Part shown: positions 27,932-37,283 of the stretch, one piece after another
How the letters are laid out: the number at the start of each line of letters is the position of its first letter
How positions within the stretch are numbered: position 1 is the first letter of the stretch
Origin: Thiobacillus sp.
Lineage (GTDB): Bacteria; Pseudomonadota; Gammaproteobacteria; Burkholderiales; Thiobacillaceae
Assembly (NCBI RefSeq): GCF_030696885.1
Contig: NZ_JAUYRI010000027.1
Coordinates: 1-64,000 of the forward strand
Reading direction: 5' to 3'
Length of the DNA stretch: 64,000 nt
Notes under the pieces: model-generated
The model's input: only the letters and a program-made list of their open reading frames with translations
The model's database searches: none
Told to the model about the DNA's origin: nothing
Translations under genes and position numbers: made by a program

Positions 27932-28837
27932 ATGACCCTGCAAGAATTGAAATATCTGGTGGCGCTCGCCGACCACGGCCACTTCGGGCGCGCGGCCGAG
28001 GCCTGCTTCATCACGCAGTCTACGCTGTCGACCCAGATCAAGAAGCTGGAGGATTTTCTCGGCGTGACGCTGTTCGACCGCAGCCTCAAGCGCGTCAGCC
28101 CGACGCCGATCGGTCGCGAGATCCTGCAGGCGGCGCGCAACATCGTCGAGGAGGCCGAGCGCATCCGCGAAGTCGCCAAGCACGCGCAGGATCCGATGAC
28201 ACGCACGATTCATCTCGGCGTCATCCCCACGCTGGGGCCGTATTACCTGCCGCATGCGCTGACGCTGGTGCACAAGAAGCATCCCGGTCTGCGCCTGCTG
28301 TTGCGTGAGGAAATGACACCGCAGATTCTTGAGCATCTGGCTGAGGGCAAACTCGATGCCGGCCTGCTGGCACTGCCGGTCACCGACGACAGCCTGCGCG
28401 CCGAACCGCTGTTCTACGAGCCGTTTTATGCTGCGCTGCCCGCCGGGCATCCGCTCGCCAAGCGCGATGTGCTGAAGGTGTCAGACATCATGGCGGAGAA
28501 ATTGCTGCTGCTCGATGAAGGGCATTGCCTGCGTGACCAGGCGCTCGATGTCTGCGGCACCGGCTCGCGCGGCCGCGAGGAGGTGCGCGCGACCAGCCTG
28601 GAAACCCTGCGTCAGATGGTGGCCATGGGTCTGGGACTGACGCTGCTGCCGGCGCTGGCGGTAGATGCCGCGCCGCGCGTCAACAAAAAGGCTGTCGAGA
28701 TCCGTCCCTTCAAGGCGCCGCCGCCGGGCCGCACCATCGCGCTGGTGTGGCGTAAGCGCGCGCCGTTTCCGGAAACGTTCGAGCGCCTCGCGCAGACGCT
28801 GAAAAATGCGCTGCCCGCCGAGGTGGACGCAGTTTGA
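27932..28837 (+). CDS. oxyR: Peroxide-responsive LysR-family regulator OxyR
   Basis: 301 residues: N-terminal helix-turn-helix (LKYLVALADHGHFGRAAEACFITQSTLS) and a regulatory domain with the redox pair in GHCLRDQALDVC, spaced as C199/C208 of E. coli OxyR. It therefore senses H2O2 through a disulfide. Divergent from katG across a 117-bp spacer containing ATAG/TATT-type words; I could not assign a complete OxyR site by eye. Confidence 0.95.
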   Translation: MTLQELKYLVALADHGHFGRAAEACFITQSTLSTQIKKLEDFLGVTLFDRSLKRVSPTPIGREILQAARNIVEEAERIREVAKHAQDPMTRTIHLGVIPTLGPYYLPHALTLVHKKHPGLRLLLREEMTPQILEHLAEGKLDAGLLALPVTDDSLRAEPLFYEPFYAALPAGHPLAKRDVLKVSDIMAEKLLLLDEGHCLRDQALDVCGTGSRGREEVRATSLETLRQMVAMGLGLTLLPALAVDAAPRVNKKAVEIRPFKAPPPGRTIALVWRKRAPFPETFERLAQTLKNALPAEVDAV

Positions 28838-28920
28838 ATCACCGCAGCGCCCTGACGATCGTGTCAGCCTGTCCTAGCGGAGCGGGTCGGCGGAACTTGC
28901 TTGCGCCTGCCGGGGTCGTG

Positions 28921-30334
28921 ATGAGACGCGTTCCGAATCGGCCCCCCTTGAGCATCGTCCCGCTTTCCCTGTTGATGTGCGCCTTGCTGTGGCCGCTTGC
29001 GTCTCATGCGGCTGCGCTCGACCTGCCCGATCGCCCCGGCAGCTTCTGGCTGCAACTCGACCGGCTCCCCGAACAGCCCGGGGCGCCAGCGCTACAGACC
29101 GATACCCTGCGCTTCGACAGTCTGGCCGCGTTGACTGAGCACGCGCTGCGCGCGCGCCCGGAAACGCGCGCGGCCTGGCTCGGCATCCAGGCCGAGGCGG
29201 CGCGGCTTGATGCTGCAACGGCCGCCAACTGGCCGACACTGACCGGGCAGATCGGCTTCACGGTGAGCCGCGCGCTGTCGAGTTCCGGCGCGAGTGCCCC
29301 GACGTTGCACCGCTACGGTCCCAGCCTGGGCCTCGCCTATGTGCTGTATGACTTCGGCGCGCGCGCGGCCAGCATCGATGCACAGCGTTATCAATTGATC
29401 GCCACGCTCTTGAGCAACAACCGCAACCTGCAGGACAGGGTGGTCGAAGTCGAAACCGCGGCCTTTGCGTTGCTGGCCGCGCGCGCAGGTGGCTGCGCAG
29501 GCGGAGCAGGAGGCCTCGCTGCGCACCAGCCTCGATGCTGTCGACGTGCGACTGCGCGGCGGGCTGGCCTCGCGTGCCGATCAGTTGCGCGCGCGCGCGG
29601 CGCTGGCCGAGGCGCAACGCATTCGCCAGACTGCCGAGCGCGACCAGGCACGTGCGGAAGCAGCGCTGAAGCAGGCAGCGGGTGTCGCGCAGACGCAGAC
29701 GCTGGCGCTTGACTGGAACCCCGCGCTGCCCACGCTGCTGGAAGCCGATACCCTGCTGGCCGATCTGCTGGCCGAAGCGCAGCGCCAGCGCCCCGACCTG
29801 CAGGCGCTGCAGGCGGCCGCTGCCCGAGCGCGCGCCGATGCCGATCGCGCACGCGCGGCACGCTGGCCGAGCCTGGCGTTGACCGCCAACGTGGGCCGCA
29901 CCTATTTTCTGGAAGACGACCGCACCGCGTCCAACACCTACAACGCCGGCGTGAACGTGTCGGTTCCGTTGTTCGACGGCGGCCGCCTGGCGGCCGAGGC
30001 GCGCGCGGCTGCGCGCGATGCCGAACGCCTGCAGGCCGAAACCGAGACGCAGCGCAGCCTGATCGCGCGCGCCGTGACCGAGGCCTATCACGATGTGCGT
30101 CATGCACAGGCCCAACGCGCCGGCGTGGCGGTGCAATTCGACAGCGCGAGCGAGTCGGCACAGGCGGCCGAGGCGCGCTATCGCGCCGGCGTCGGCAACC
30201 TGCTCGAATGGCTGACCGCGCAGGCCGATCTGGCGCGCGCGCGCCAGGTCCAGGCGCAGGCCGACGCCGACTGGCTGGCCGCCTTTTCCCGTTTGAACCA
30301 CGCGCTGGGCCGCCTGCCGACGGCAACCCCATAA
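28921..30334 (+). pseudogene. TolC-family outer-membrane efflux protein, frameshifted
   Basis: Outer-membrane channel component of the RND system that follows. A start at ATG 28921 gives a signal peptide (LSLLMCALLWPLASHAA) and the first TolC repeat up to VVEVETAAFALLAA. There the frame breaks, and the remaining about 280 residues (AQVAAQAEQEASLRTSLDAV through the C-terminal GNLLEWLTAQADLARAR) continue in the next frame (the 29465-30334 ORF). The break lies in the alternating CG run GCCGCGCGCGCAG (29475-29487); adding one CG unit would restore LLAARAQVAAQ. It could be a sequencing error, a true inactivation or slippage-prone variation. Both halves retain good coding character. Confidence 0.85.
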
Positions 30335-30342
30335 GGACAACC

Positions 30343-31506
30343 ATGAAAACCCGCATCCTGCTTGCCGTTGTCGTGCTGGCGCTCGTCGCCGGCGTCGTCT
30401 ATCGCACCCAGTTCGAATCTGCCGATGGTCCGGCAGGCGGGGGCGGCGGCGCGATCGAGGTGAAGACCGTTGCAGTGGACGTGAGCGACTTTCCCCTCGT
30501 GATCGAATTGCCCGGCACGCTGGAAGCCGCCCGGCAGGTGGACATCCTGGCGCAGGTCGGCGGCAGCCTGATCAAGCAGCACGTGCAGGAAGGTGACGCG
30601 GTGCGTGCCGGGCAGGTGCTGTTCACCCTCGATGCGCGTCCCGCGCAGGCGCGTATGGCGCAAAGCCAGGCGGCGCGCGCCGGCGCGCGCGCCGAGACCG
30701 CCGAAGCGGAACAGAAGCTCGAGCGCCTGGCTCCGCTGATGCAGTCCGGCTACATCAGCCGCCAGGAATACGACGAGGCGCGGGTGGCGTTCGAGTCGGC
30801 GCGCGCGCGCGTCGGCACGACCACAGCCGAGCTCGAAGTGGCGCGCCTCGACGCGCAGTATGCGCAGATCCGCGCGCCCATCGACGGCCGCGTCGGCCGC
30901 ATCAACGTGCGGGCCGGCGCGCTGGTGCAGGCCGGGGGCGAGGCGCTCACCACGATCGTCGCGCCGGGTGCGCTCGACGTGCGCGCCTGGCTGCCCGAAG
31001 TCGACTGGGCCGCGGTCGTCGCGGCGCGCGCGGCCGGCAAGATCGCAGCCGAGATCCATTCGGACGCATTGACGCAGGCTGACCGCGGCACGCCGCTGGC
31101 GCAAGGCGAACTGGTGTTCATCGATGCGCAGGTCGATCCCGCCACCGGCGCGGTACCGATCAAGGTGCGGATGCAGGACCGGCCTGTTGCGCTGCTCTCC
31201 GGGCAAGGGGTGCACTTGCGGCTGCTGCTGGGCAAGGCCTCGGGCAGCAAGGTGCTGCCCGAGGCCACGCTGCAGCACGGCCAGCAGGGCACGTATGTGT
31301 ATGTCGTGCGCGACGGCGTCGCCGCGGTGCAGCCCGTGACAGTGAAGCACCGGCTCGACGGCATGCTGGCGATCGAGGGCGAACTCGCGGCCGGCGAACG
31401 GGTGCTGCTTGAAATTCCCAAGCGGCTGAAGGCCGGCGGCAAGGTGCGGCTCGAAGGCGAGCAGCCCGCCGGCAAGCAGGGCGCGGACAAGCGCGCGCAG
31501 CCATGA
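30343..31506 (+). CDS. RND efflux periplasmic adaptor (membrane fusion protein)
   Basis: 387 residues from ATG 30343 (MKTRILLAVVVLALVAGVV), chosen because of AAGGACAACC upstream; the ORF-track start (30208) lies in the TolC-like gene. Signal-anchor, then lipoyl halves (LEAARQVDILAQVGG and YAQIRAPIDGRVGRINVRAGALV), an alpha-hairpin, and beta-barrel and membrane-proximal domains (VKVRMQDRP...VLPEATLQHG). Bridges the inner-membrane pump with the outer-membrane channel. There are 8 bp to the TolC-like gene and 19 bp to the pump. Confidence 0.93.
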   Translation: MKTRILLAVVVLALVAGVVYRTQFESADGPAGGGGGAIEVKTVAVDVSDFPLVIELPGTLEAARQVDILAQVGGSLIKQHVQEGDAVRAGQVLFTLDARPAQARMAQSQAARAGARAETAEAEQKLERLAPLMQSGYISRQEYDEARVAFESARARVGTTTAELEVARLDAQYAQIRAPIDGRVGRINVRAGALVQAGGEALTTIVAPGALDVRAWLPEVDWAAVVAARAAGKIAAEIHSDALTQADRGTPLAQGELVFIDAQVDPATGAVPIKVRMQDRPVALLSGQGVHLRLLLGKASGSKVLPEATLQHGQQGTYVYVVRDGVAAVQPVTVKHRLDGMLAIEGELAAGERVLLEIPKRLKAGGKVRLEGEQPAGKQGADKRAQP

Positions 31507-31525
31507 GCCAGCACAGGGCTGCCGC

Positions 31526-34500
31526 ATGAATCTCTCGCGTCCCTTCATCGAGCGGCCGGTCGCCACGCTGATGCTGGTGCTGGCGATGGTCCTGTTCGGC
31601 ACCATCGCCTACAAGCAACTGCCGGTGAACGACCTGCCGCAGGTCGACTTCCCCACGTTGCGCATCACTGCCTCGCTGCCCGGCGCCAACCCCGAGACCA
31701 TGGCCAACACCGTGGCGATGCCGCTGGAGCGGCAGCTGGCGACGGTGCCGGGCATCGAGTCGATGAGTTCGCAATCGAGCCAGGGCACGACGTCGATCAC
31801 GCTGCAGTTCGAGTTGTCGCGCGACATCGACGCTGCCGCGCAGGACGTGCAGACGGCGATCGCGCAGGCGCAGCGCAACCTGCCCGCCGGCATCGATCCC
31901 CCGCAATTACGGAAAATCAACCCGGCCGACTCGCCCATCCTGTTCCTGGCGCTGTCGTCCGACCGCCTGCCGCTGACCGAGCTCGACCACATTGCCGACT
32001 CGCGTGTGGCGCAGCGCATGTCGGGCATGAGCGGCGTCGCCCAGGTTCAGGTATTCGGCTCGCAGAAATATGCGCTGCGCCTGTACGTCGATCCGGCCAA
32101 ACTTCAGCAGCGGGGCCTGAGCTTTACCGAGGTGATCACGGCGGTGCAGACCGCCAACGCCAACCTGCCCTCGGGTACGCTCGACGGCGCCACCCAAAGC
32201 TATTCGGTGAAGGCGCCGGTGGCGCTTGCCAACGCCCGGGACTTCGGCGAGATCATCGTTGCCTACCGGGATGGCGCCGCGATCCGGCTGAAGGATCTCG
32301 GCCGCGCCGAGGACAGCGTCGAGAACGACAAGGCGCGCACCTGGTACAACGGCAACCGCGCCATCGTGCTCGCGGTGCAGCGCCAGCCCGGCGCCAACAC
32401 GGTCGAGGTCGCCGAACGAATCAAGGCGCTGCTGCCGCAGATCGAAGCCGACCTGCCCGACGGCGTGCGTCTGGAAACCTTCATTGACCGCGCGGTCTTC
32501 GTCAAGGACACGCTGCACGAGGTCAACATCACGCTGGTACTGGCACTGGTGCTGGTGATCCTGGTCATCTTCGCCTTCCTGCACAACGTGCGCGCCACGC
32601 TGATCGCCGCGCTGGTGCTGCCGAGCTCGCTGCTCGGCACCTTCGCCTTCATGCACCTCGCCGGCTACAGCCTCAACAACCTGTCGCTGATGGCGATCAT
32701 CCTGGCGATCGGTTTCGTCGTCGATGACGCGGTGGTGGTGATCGAGAACATCGCGCGCCACATGGAAATGGGCAAGCCGCGCTACCAGGCCGCGGTCGAC
32801 GGCGTGCAGGAAATCGGCTTCACCGTGGTGTCGATGACGGTCTCGCTCGCCGCCGTGTTCCTGCCGATCCTGTTCATGGGTGGCATGATCGGCCGCCTGT
32901 TCCAGGAATTCGCCGTCAGCATCGGCGTCGCCGTGCTGCTGTCCGGCGTGGTGGCGCTCACGCTTACCCCCATGCTGTGCGCGCGCGGCCTGTCGCACGA
33001 AACCCTCAACAATCCGCTGTCGCGCGGCTTCGAGCGTGCTTTCCTCGCTTTCCGCGATTTTTACGGCGACACCCTGCGCGCCAGCATGCGCCACCGCGGC
33101 GCGATGCTGCTGCTCTCGGCAGCGGTGCTGGGCGCCATGGTGTGGCTCGCTGGCGAGGTCAAGCAGGGTTTCATCCCGCGCGTAGACTCGGGGCGCATCT
33201 TCGCCAGCATCCAGTATCCGGAGGGCATTCCCTTCGAGGAACTGTCGCGCCGGCAGCAGCAGATTGCGGACATCGTGGCGAAGCATCCTGCGGTCGATGC
33301 GCTCATGTCGTCCGCCGGGCAGGGCGGCGGCGGCGTCACCGGCAGCAACATCGGCCGCCTGGTGATCCGCCTCACACCGCCCAACACGCGCATTGGCGCC
33401 GATGCGCTCATCGAGGAACTGCGTGCCGCCACGCGCGGCGTCGGCGGCGCCAACATCAGCTTTCAGAATCCCGCCTCGATCAACGTGGGGTCGCTGATTT
33501 CCAGCAGCGACTACCAGCTCACCCTGACGTCGATCGATTTCGAGGCGCTCAAGGCCACGGCGCAGGAAGCCGAAAAGCGCCTCGACCAGGTGCCGCTGCT
33601 GATTGACGTCAACAGCAACCTCGAACTGCGCAACCCGGAACTGCATGTCGCGCTCGACCCGGTGCAGGCGGCCCGATTGGGCATCACCGCGCGGCAGGTG
33701 CAGCAGGTGCTGTACGACGCGCTCGGCGACCGTCGCATCAGCGAAATCTACGGCGTCGACGACCAGTACACGGTCAGTCTCAAGATCCTGCCCGAAGCGC
33801 AGCTCGATCCCGCCATCATCGGCCAATTGCCGCTGCGCACCGCCTCGGGCGAGCTGACAAGGCTCGACGCGGTGGCGAAGGTCGAGGCCGGCGTCGGCCC
33901 GATCGCCGTGCACCGCTACGGCCAGCAGCTCGCGGTCACGCTGTCGTTCGGGCTCGCGCCCAACGTGTCGCTCGACGTCGGTCTCAATGCCGCGCTGGAC
34001 GCGGTGGGCGAGGCGCTGCCGGCCGAGGTTAGCGTGGAGCTGACGGGGGCGGCGCAGAAATTTCAGGAATCGACCGTCACGCTGCCGCTATTGCTGCTGT
34101 TCACCATCGTCATCATCTACATGGTGCTGGCGGTGCTGTACGAGCACCTCGGCCATCCGCTCACCATCCTGACCGCGCTGCCGCTGGCCGGGTTTGGCGC
34201 GCTGCTGGTGCTGCTCTTGACGGGCGAGGAACTCAACATCTTTAGCTTCGTCGGCCTCATCCTGTTGGTCGGTCTGGTGAAGAAGAACGGCATCATGATG
34301 ATCGACTTCGCACTGACGCGGCAGCGCGCCGGCATGAGCGCCGAGGACGCGATCGTCGAAGCGTGTCTCGTCCGCCTGCGCCCGATCATGATGACGACGC
34401 TGTCTGCGATTGTCGCCACCCTGCCGATCGCGATCGGCTTCGGTGCCGGCGGCGAGGCGCGCCGCCCGCTCGGCATCGCCGTGGTCGGTGGCCTGGTGTT

Positions 34501-34615
34501 CTCACAGTTCCTCACGCTCTACATCACGCCCACCTTCTACGTCAGCATGGCGCGCATGGAAGGCTGGGTGCGGCGCAAGACCGGCAAGCTGGACGAGGCA
34601 CCTGCGTCCAGGTAG
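31526..34615 (+). CDS. RND multidrug efflux pump, HAE1 (MexB/MdtC-like) family
   Basis: 1029-residue inner-membrane proton/substrate antiporter. It begins MNLSRPFIERPVATLMLVLA, has two large periplasmic loops, 12 membrane segments and the proton-relay Asp pair in GFVVDDAVVVIEN (TM4). C-terminal GLVKKNGIMMIDFA and AACLVRLRPIMMTTL-like blocks are typical. Its lack of long Phe-rich pockets and the FIERPVATLM start suggest an MdtB/MdtC or MuxBC-like type. Third gene of the tolC-like/adaptor/pump operon; substrates unknown. Confidence 0.95.
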   Translation: MNLSRPFIERPVATLMLVLAMVLFGTIAYKQLPVNDLPQVDFPTLRITASLPGANPETMANTVAMPLERQLATVPGIESMSSQSSQGTTSITLQFELSRDIDAAAQDVQTAIAQAQRNLPAGIDPPQLRKINPADSPILFLALSSDRLPLTELDHIADSRVAQRMSGMSGVAQVQVFGSQKYALRLYVDPAKLQQRGLSFTEVITAVQTANANLPSGTLDGATQSYSVKAPVALANARDFGEIIVAYRDGAAIRLKDLGRAEDSVENDKARTWYNGNRAIVLAVQRQPGANTVEVAERIKALLPQIEADLPDGVRLETFIDRAVFVKDTLHEVNITLVLALVLVILVIFAFLHNVRATLIAALVLPSSLLGTFAFMHLAGYSLNNLSLMAIILAIGFVVDDAVVVIENIARHMEMGKPRYQAAVDGVQEIGFTVVSMTVSLAAVFLPILFMGGMIGRLFQEFAVSIGVAVLLSGVVALTLTPMLCARGLSHETLNNPLSRGFERAFLAFRDFYGDTLRASMRHRGAMLLLSAAVLGAMVWLAGEVKQGFIPRVDSGRIFASIQYPEGIPFEELSRRQQQIADIVAKHPAVDALMSSAGQGGGGVTGSNIGRLVIRLTPPNTRIGADALIEELRAATRGVGGANISFQNPASINVGSLISSSDYQLTLTSIDFEALKATAQEAEKRLDQVPLLIDVNSNLELRNPELHVALDPVQAARLGITARQVQQVLYDALGDRRISEIYGVDDQYTVSLKILPEAQLDPAIIGQLPLRTASGELTRLDAVAKVEAGVGPIAVHRYGQQLAVTLSFGLAPNVSLDVGLNAALDAVGEALPAEVSVELTGAAQKFQESTVTLPLLLLFTIVIIYMVLAVLYEHLGHPLTILTALPLAGFGALLVLLLTGEELNIFSFVGLILLVGLVKKNGIMMIDFALTRQRAGMSAEDAIVEACLVRLRPIMMTTLSAIVATLPIAIGFGAGGEARRPLGIAVVGGLVFSQFLTLYITPTFYVSMARMEGWVRRKTGKLDEAPASR

Positions 34616-34620
34616 GATGC

Positions 34621-34750
34621 GGCCGTCATTGGGGAGTAGTCGCCCGCAGCAGGTTCAGCGGGGCGTGCGTCAACATACTTGGCCGTTCGGTCATGGCACA
34701 CGCGGCACCCACGCTTGGCAAGACCTTTGACCTGATTGCCCCGGTTGGCC
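34621..34750 (+). ncRNA. yybP-ykoY manganese riboswitch
   Basis: The leader of the downstream UPF0016 gene contains the conserved yybP-ykoY words in the right order: GGGGAGTAG (34631-34639), CAACATACTTGG (34671-34682) and GCAAGACCTTTGACC (34718-34732), followed by a C-rich closing strand. The conserved loops bind Mn2+ in characterised members. Its position directly ahead of a GDT1-type manganese exporter is the textbook proteobacterial arrangement. Boundaries are approximate. Confidence 0.9.
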
Positions 34751-34795
34751 GGCGTGGCAGTCGGGTCATTGCGTGGAACCGGCCCGGAGCTTCAA

Positions 34796-35371
34796 TTGGA
34801 CGCATTCCTTATATCTACAGGCGTGGTGGCGCTGGCCGAAGTCGGCGACAAAACGCAGCTGCTCGCCTTCCTGCTCGCCGCGAAATTCCGCAAGCCGCTG
34901 CCCATCATTCTCGGCATCCTCGTCGCCACGCTGGCGAACCACGGCCTGGCCGGTGCACTCGGCGCCTGGATCACCACGCTGCTTTCGCCCGAAGTGCTGC
35001 GCTGGGTGCTGGGCCTGTCGTTCATCGCGATGGCGGTGTGGATCCTGATTCCCGACAAACTCGACGAGGGCGACGCCCGGCTGGTCCAGTTCGGCGTCTT
35101 CGGCACCACGCTGATCGCGTTCTTCCTGGCTGAAATGGGCGACAAGACCCAGATCGCCACGATTGCGCTGGCGGCACAGTACGGCGATTTCCTGTGGGTG
35201 GTGGCGGGCACCACGCTCGGCATGATGATCGCCAACGTGCCGGCGGTGTATCTCGGCGATCGCGTGGCCCATCGCATACCGGTGAATCTGGTGCACGGCA
35301 TCGCCGCGGCGATCTTTGCGGTGCTCGGCGTGGCAGTCCTGTTCGGGTTGGGCGAGCGTTTCGGCTTTTAA
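34796..35371 (+). CDS. GDT1/TMEM165 (UPF0016) family putative manganese exporter
   Basis: 191 residues from TTG 34796 (LDAFLISTGVVALAEVGDKTQ), preceded by GGAG; the longer ORF-track start (34736) falls in the riboswitch. Six membrane segments arranged as two repeats, each with the ExGD(K/R)(T/S) signature: EVGDKT and EMGDKT. Family members export Mn2+ or exchange it for H+. The upstream Mn2+ riboswitch supports manganese efflux as the role. Confidence 0.93.
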   Translation: MDAFLISTGVVALAEVGDKTQLLAFLLAAKFRKPLPIILGILVATLANHGLAGALGAWITTLLSPEVLRWVLGLSFIAMAVWILIPDKLDEGDARLVQFGVFGTTLIAFFLAEMGDKTQIATIALAAQYGDFLWVVAGTTLGMMIANVPAVYLGDRVAHRIPVNLVHGIAAAIFAVLGVAVLFGLGERFGF

Positions 35372-35378
35372 GCCGCGC

Positions 35379-35786
35379 CTACATCAGCCAGGCCAGCGCA
35401 GCGTAACGACCGAGCTTGCCGAGCGTCACCAGCAGCAGGAAGACCGGCACGCCGACCCGCAGCACGCCGGCCACCAGGCATAGCGGATCACCGACGACCG
35501 GCAGCCAGGCGAACAGCAGACTGGGCCGGCCGTAGCGAGCAAACCAGCGCTCAGCGCGGGCGGCGCGCAGCTCGGCTTTTTCGCTGCGCCGCACCGCCTG
35601 CCGGCCGAAGCGCCCCATGCCGTAGGTGATCAGGCTGCCGAGCACATTGCCGACGGTGGCCGTCGCCACGCTGGCGAACGGATCGGCGCCCTGGTGCAGG
35701 CGGTACAGCAGCAGCGCTTCGGAGCCGCCGGGAAACAGGGTGGACGACAGCAGCGCCGACCCGAACAGCGTCCAGTCCATTGTCAT
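35379..35786 (-). CDS. YqaA-like DedA/VTT family membrane protein
   Basis: 135 residues with three to four hydrophobic segments. PGGSEALLLYRLHQGADP, ATVGNVLGSLITYGMGR and the C-terminal WLPVVGDPLCLVAGVLRV match the YqaA branch of the SNARE-associated/DedA superfamily. Function in this branch is uncertain; DedA relatives affect membrane homeostasis. The start directly follows the stop of the DUF3617 gene upstream, so they are coupled. Convergent with the manganese exporter. Confidence 0.85.
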   Translation of the reverse strand: MTMDWTLFGSALLSSTLFPGGSEALLLYRLHQGADPFASVATATVGNVLGSLITYGMGRFGRQAVRRSEKAELRAARAERWFARYGRPSLLFAWLPVVGDPLCLVAGVLRVGVPVFLLLVTLGKLGRYAALAWLM

Positions 35787-36224
35787 TCAGCGCAGCGTGC
35801 AGTCGCCGATCCGCCGGGCTTGCGCGCGCTGGGTGAATTCGCGCATGCCCTCCAGCGACGGGACGTAACGGCCGCCCATCAGGACGTCCCAGCCGGTTGC
35901 GTGGCTGCTACCGCTGGCGCGGCCGACCATGCGCCCGCCACCGGATGTCGGACAGGTGAAGTGGTAATTCACCTTGTCGCCGTATTGCTGTAGCCGGCTG
36001 ACCGTGCAGGGCAGTCTGGTCTCGCTGGCCGCATAGGCGCTGCCGTTGACGATCTCGCGCGGCGTGACGCATTGCTGCACCACCCGCACAGGCAGTTGCA
36101 GCGGCGTGCCGCGCATCATCAGTTGCAGCGAGACTTCGTACAGGCCGGGCTGCAGCGCGGCGGCGCTTGCGACGGCGGGCAGCGCCGCCAGCACGAGCGG
36201 GGCGAGGCGGAACAACGGGTGCAT
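35787..36224 (-). CDS. DUF3617 family exported protein
   Basis: 145 residues with a signal peptide (LVLAALPAVASAAALQPG) and the DUF3617 pattern: GLYEVSLQL near the N-terminus, CVTPREI, CTVSRLQQYGDKVNYHFTC and a closing RRIGDCTLR. Four cysteines suggest two periplasmic disulfides. The family is widespread in proteobacteria with no defined activity. Confidence 0.85.
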   Translation of the reverse strand: MHPLFRLAPLVLAALPAVASAAALQPGLYEVSLQLMMRGTPLQLPVRVVQQCVTPREIVNGSAYAASETRLPCTVSRLQQYGDKVNYHFTCPTSGGGRMVGRASGSSHATGWDVLMGGRYVPSLEGMREFTQRAQARRIGDCTLR

Positions 36225-36415
36225 GGGGTTCTCCGGAACAGCTTCAGGGGGCAGTGTTACACAGCCCCGGCGCGGATTGAAGCGAAAGACTCAGGGGGGC
36301 GATCGCGGCGGCGGGCCGGCGGGGATGTGCCGGGTTTTCAGCCAGGTCCCGGGTGCGCCGGGGGCCAGCGGCTTGCGCATGTAATTGTCCTGCGCGTGCA
36401 TCGCATCCAACATAG

Positions 36416-36450
36416 CGATTGATGACGTCAATCGAATATATACATATAAT
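36416..36450 (+). promoter_or_regulatory. Rubrerythrin operon promoter with palindrome over the -35
   Basis: CGATTGA-TGACG-TCAATCG (36416-36434) is a perfect 7-bp inverted repeat. A TATAAT (36445-36450) lies 17 bp after ATGACG (36422-36427), which matches four bases of the -35 consensus and sits inside the palindrome. A regulator bound there would block or reposition polymerase. A TTGAT...ATCAA pair (11-bp gap) lies further down near 36495. The region is strongly AT-rich against its GC-rich surroundings. Confidence 0.6.
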
Positions 36451-36530
36451 CCGTTGGATCGATTTATTGATGATCTCTACCATGGCACCTGTCTTGATTG
36501 ACATTGCAAATCAACTTACAGGAGCCCACC

Positions 36531-37004
36531 ATGCAGAATACGACGTCCCCGACCATCCAGAACCTCGAGGCCGCCTTTGCCGGCGAGTCGATGGCCCACA
36601 TCAAGTACATGTGGTTTGCCCGCCAGTGCCGCAAGGTCGGCGACGAAGCGACCGCCAAGGTGTTCGAGGACACCGCCGCGCAGGAAATGCTGCACGCCTT
36701 CGGCCATGCCGAGCTGCTGTTCGCCGACGAGACGATGACGCCGGCCAAGTGCCTGCAGTACGCGATCGATGGCGAGACTCACGAGTACACCGAGATGTAC
36801 CCGAAATTCCGCCACGAGGCGATGATCGAGGGCAACACCGCCGCGGTGACCGAGATGGACGAGCAGATCGCCGAATCGAAGGAACACGCGGAAATGTTCA
36901 AGCAGGTGCTGGAAAAGGCCGCCAAGCGCTTCGCCGCGCTGGCCAAGGTCGAAGAAAAGCACGCAAAGCACTACCAGGCACAAAAAGACGCGATTGCGGC
37001 CTGA
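36531..37004 (+). CDS. Rubrerythrin (ferritin-like domain only)
   Basis: 157-residue di-iron peroxidase that reduces H2O2 with electrons from rubredoxin. ATG 36531 follows ACAGGAGCCCACC. Diiron ligands lie in AFAGESMAHIKY, DTAAQEMLHAFGHAE and the second helix pair with YTEMYPKFRHEA and EEKHAKHY. The usual C-terminal rubredoxin domain is absent; a separate rubredoxin gene follows 44 bp downstream, making a split system with the flavoprotein reductase after that. Confidence 0.93.
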   Translation: MQNTTSPTIQNLEAAFAGESMAHIKYMWFARQCRKVGDEATAKVFEDTAAQEMLHAFGHAELLFADETMTPAKCLQYAIDGETHEYTEMYPKFRHEAMIEGNTAAVTEMDEQIAESKEHAEMFKQVLEKAAKRFAALAKVEEKHAKHYQAQKDAIAA

Positions 37005-37048
37005 GCGATACCCGAACACTCTTTATTGACTGAATGAAAGGACACATC

Positions 37049-37222
37049 ATGAAAGCTTGGCAATGCATCGTTTGCGGTTATGTTTACGACGAATCCAAAG
37101 GCGACCCGGAGCACGGCATCGCCCCCGGCACCCGCTGGGAAGACGTGCCGGAGAGCTGGGAATGCCCGGACTGCGGCGTCTCCAAGGCCGATTTCGACAT
37201 GGTCGACGTCACCGCAGTCTGA
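37049..37222 (+). CDS. Rubredoxin
   Basis: 57-residue one-iron electron carrier with the two knuckles [10 protein letters not shown] and [14 protein letters not shown] 37049 ([11 protein letters not shown]) has AAAGGA upstream; the ORF-track start (37034) is in-frame but lies over that ribosome site. It carries electrons from the downstream FAD reductase to the upstream rubrerythrin. Confidence 0.96.
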   Translation: MKAWQCIVCGYVYDESKGDPEHGIAPGTRWEDVPESWECPDCGVSKADFDMVDVTAV

Positions 37223-37235
37223 CTGTGCGCTGTAC

Positions 37236-37260
37236 CGGGAGGCGCGTGATGCGCCTCCCG
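37236..37260 (+). other. Intra-operon hairpin
   Basis: CGGGAGGCGC-GTGAT-GCGCCTCCCG is a perfect 10-bp stem with a 5-base loop, between the rubredoxin stop and the reductase start. There is no T-tract, so it is more likely an RNA-stability or processing element that sets unequal expression than a terminator. Confidence 0.6.
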
Positions 37261-37283
37261 CCATCTGAATCCAGGAGCTTGTC

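Noticed and set aside
31907-33913. 668-codon minus-strand ORF
   Set aside because: Antisense shadow of the RND pump gene, low-complexity His/Arg/Asp-rich translation.
36291-36401. 36-codon minus-strand ORF (MHAQDNYMRKPLAPG...) upstream of the rubrerythrin promoter
   Set aside because: No ribosome site and Pro/Arg-rich tail; not enough evidence to call a gene.
36419-36431. FNR box in the rubrerythrin promoter
   Set aside because: TTGAT and GTCAA are separated by 3 bp, not 4, so it does not fit the FNR consensus even though it is a dyad.
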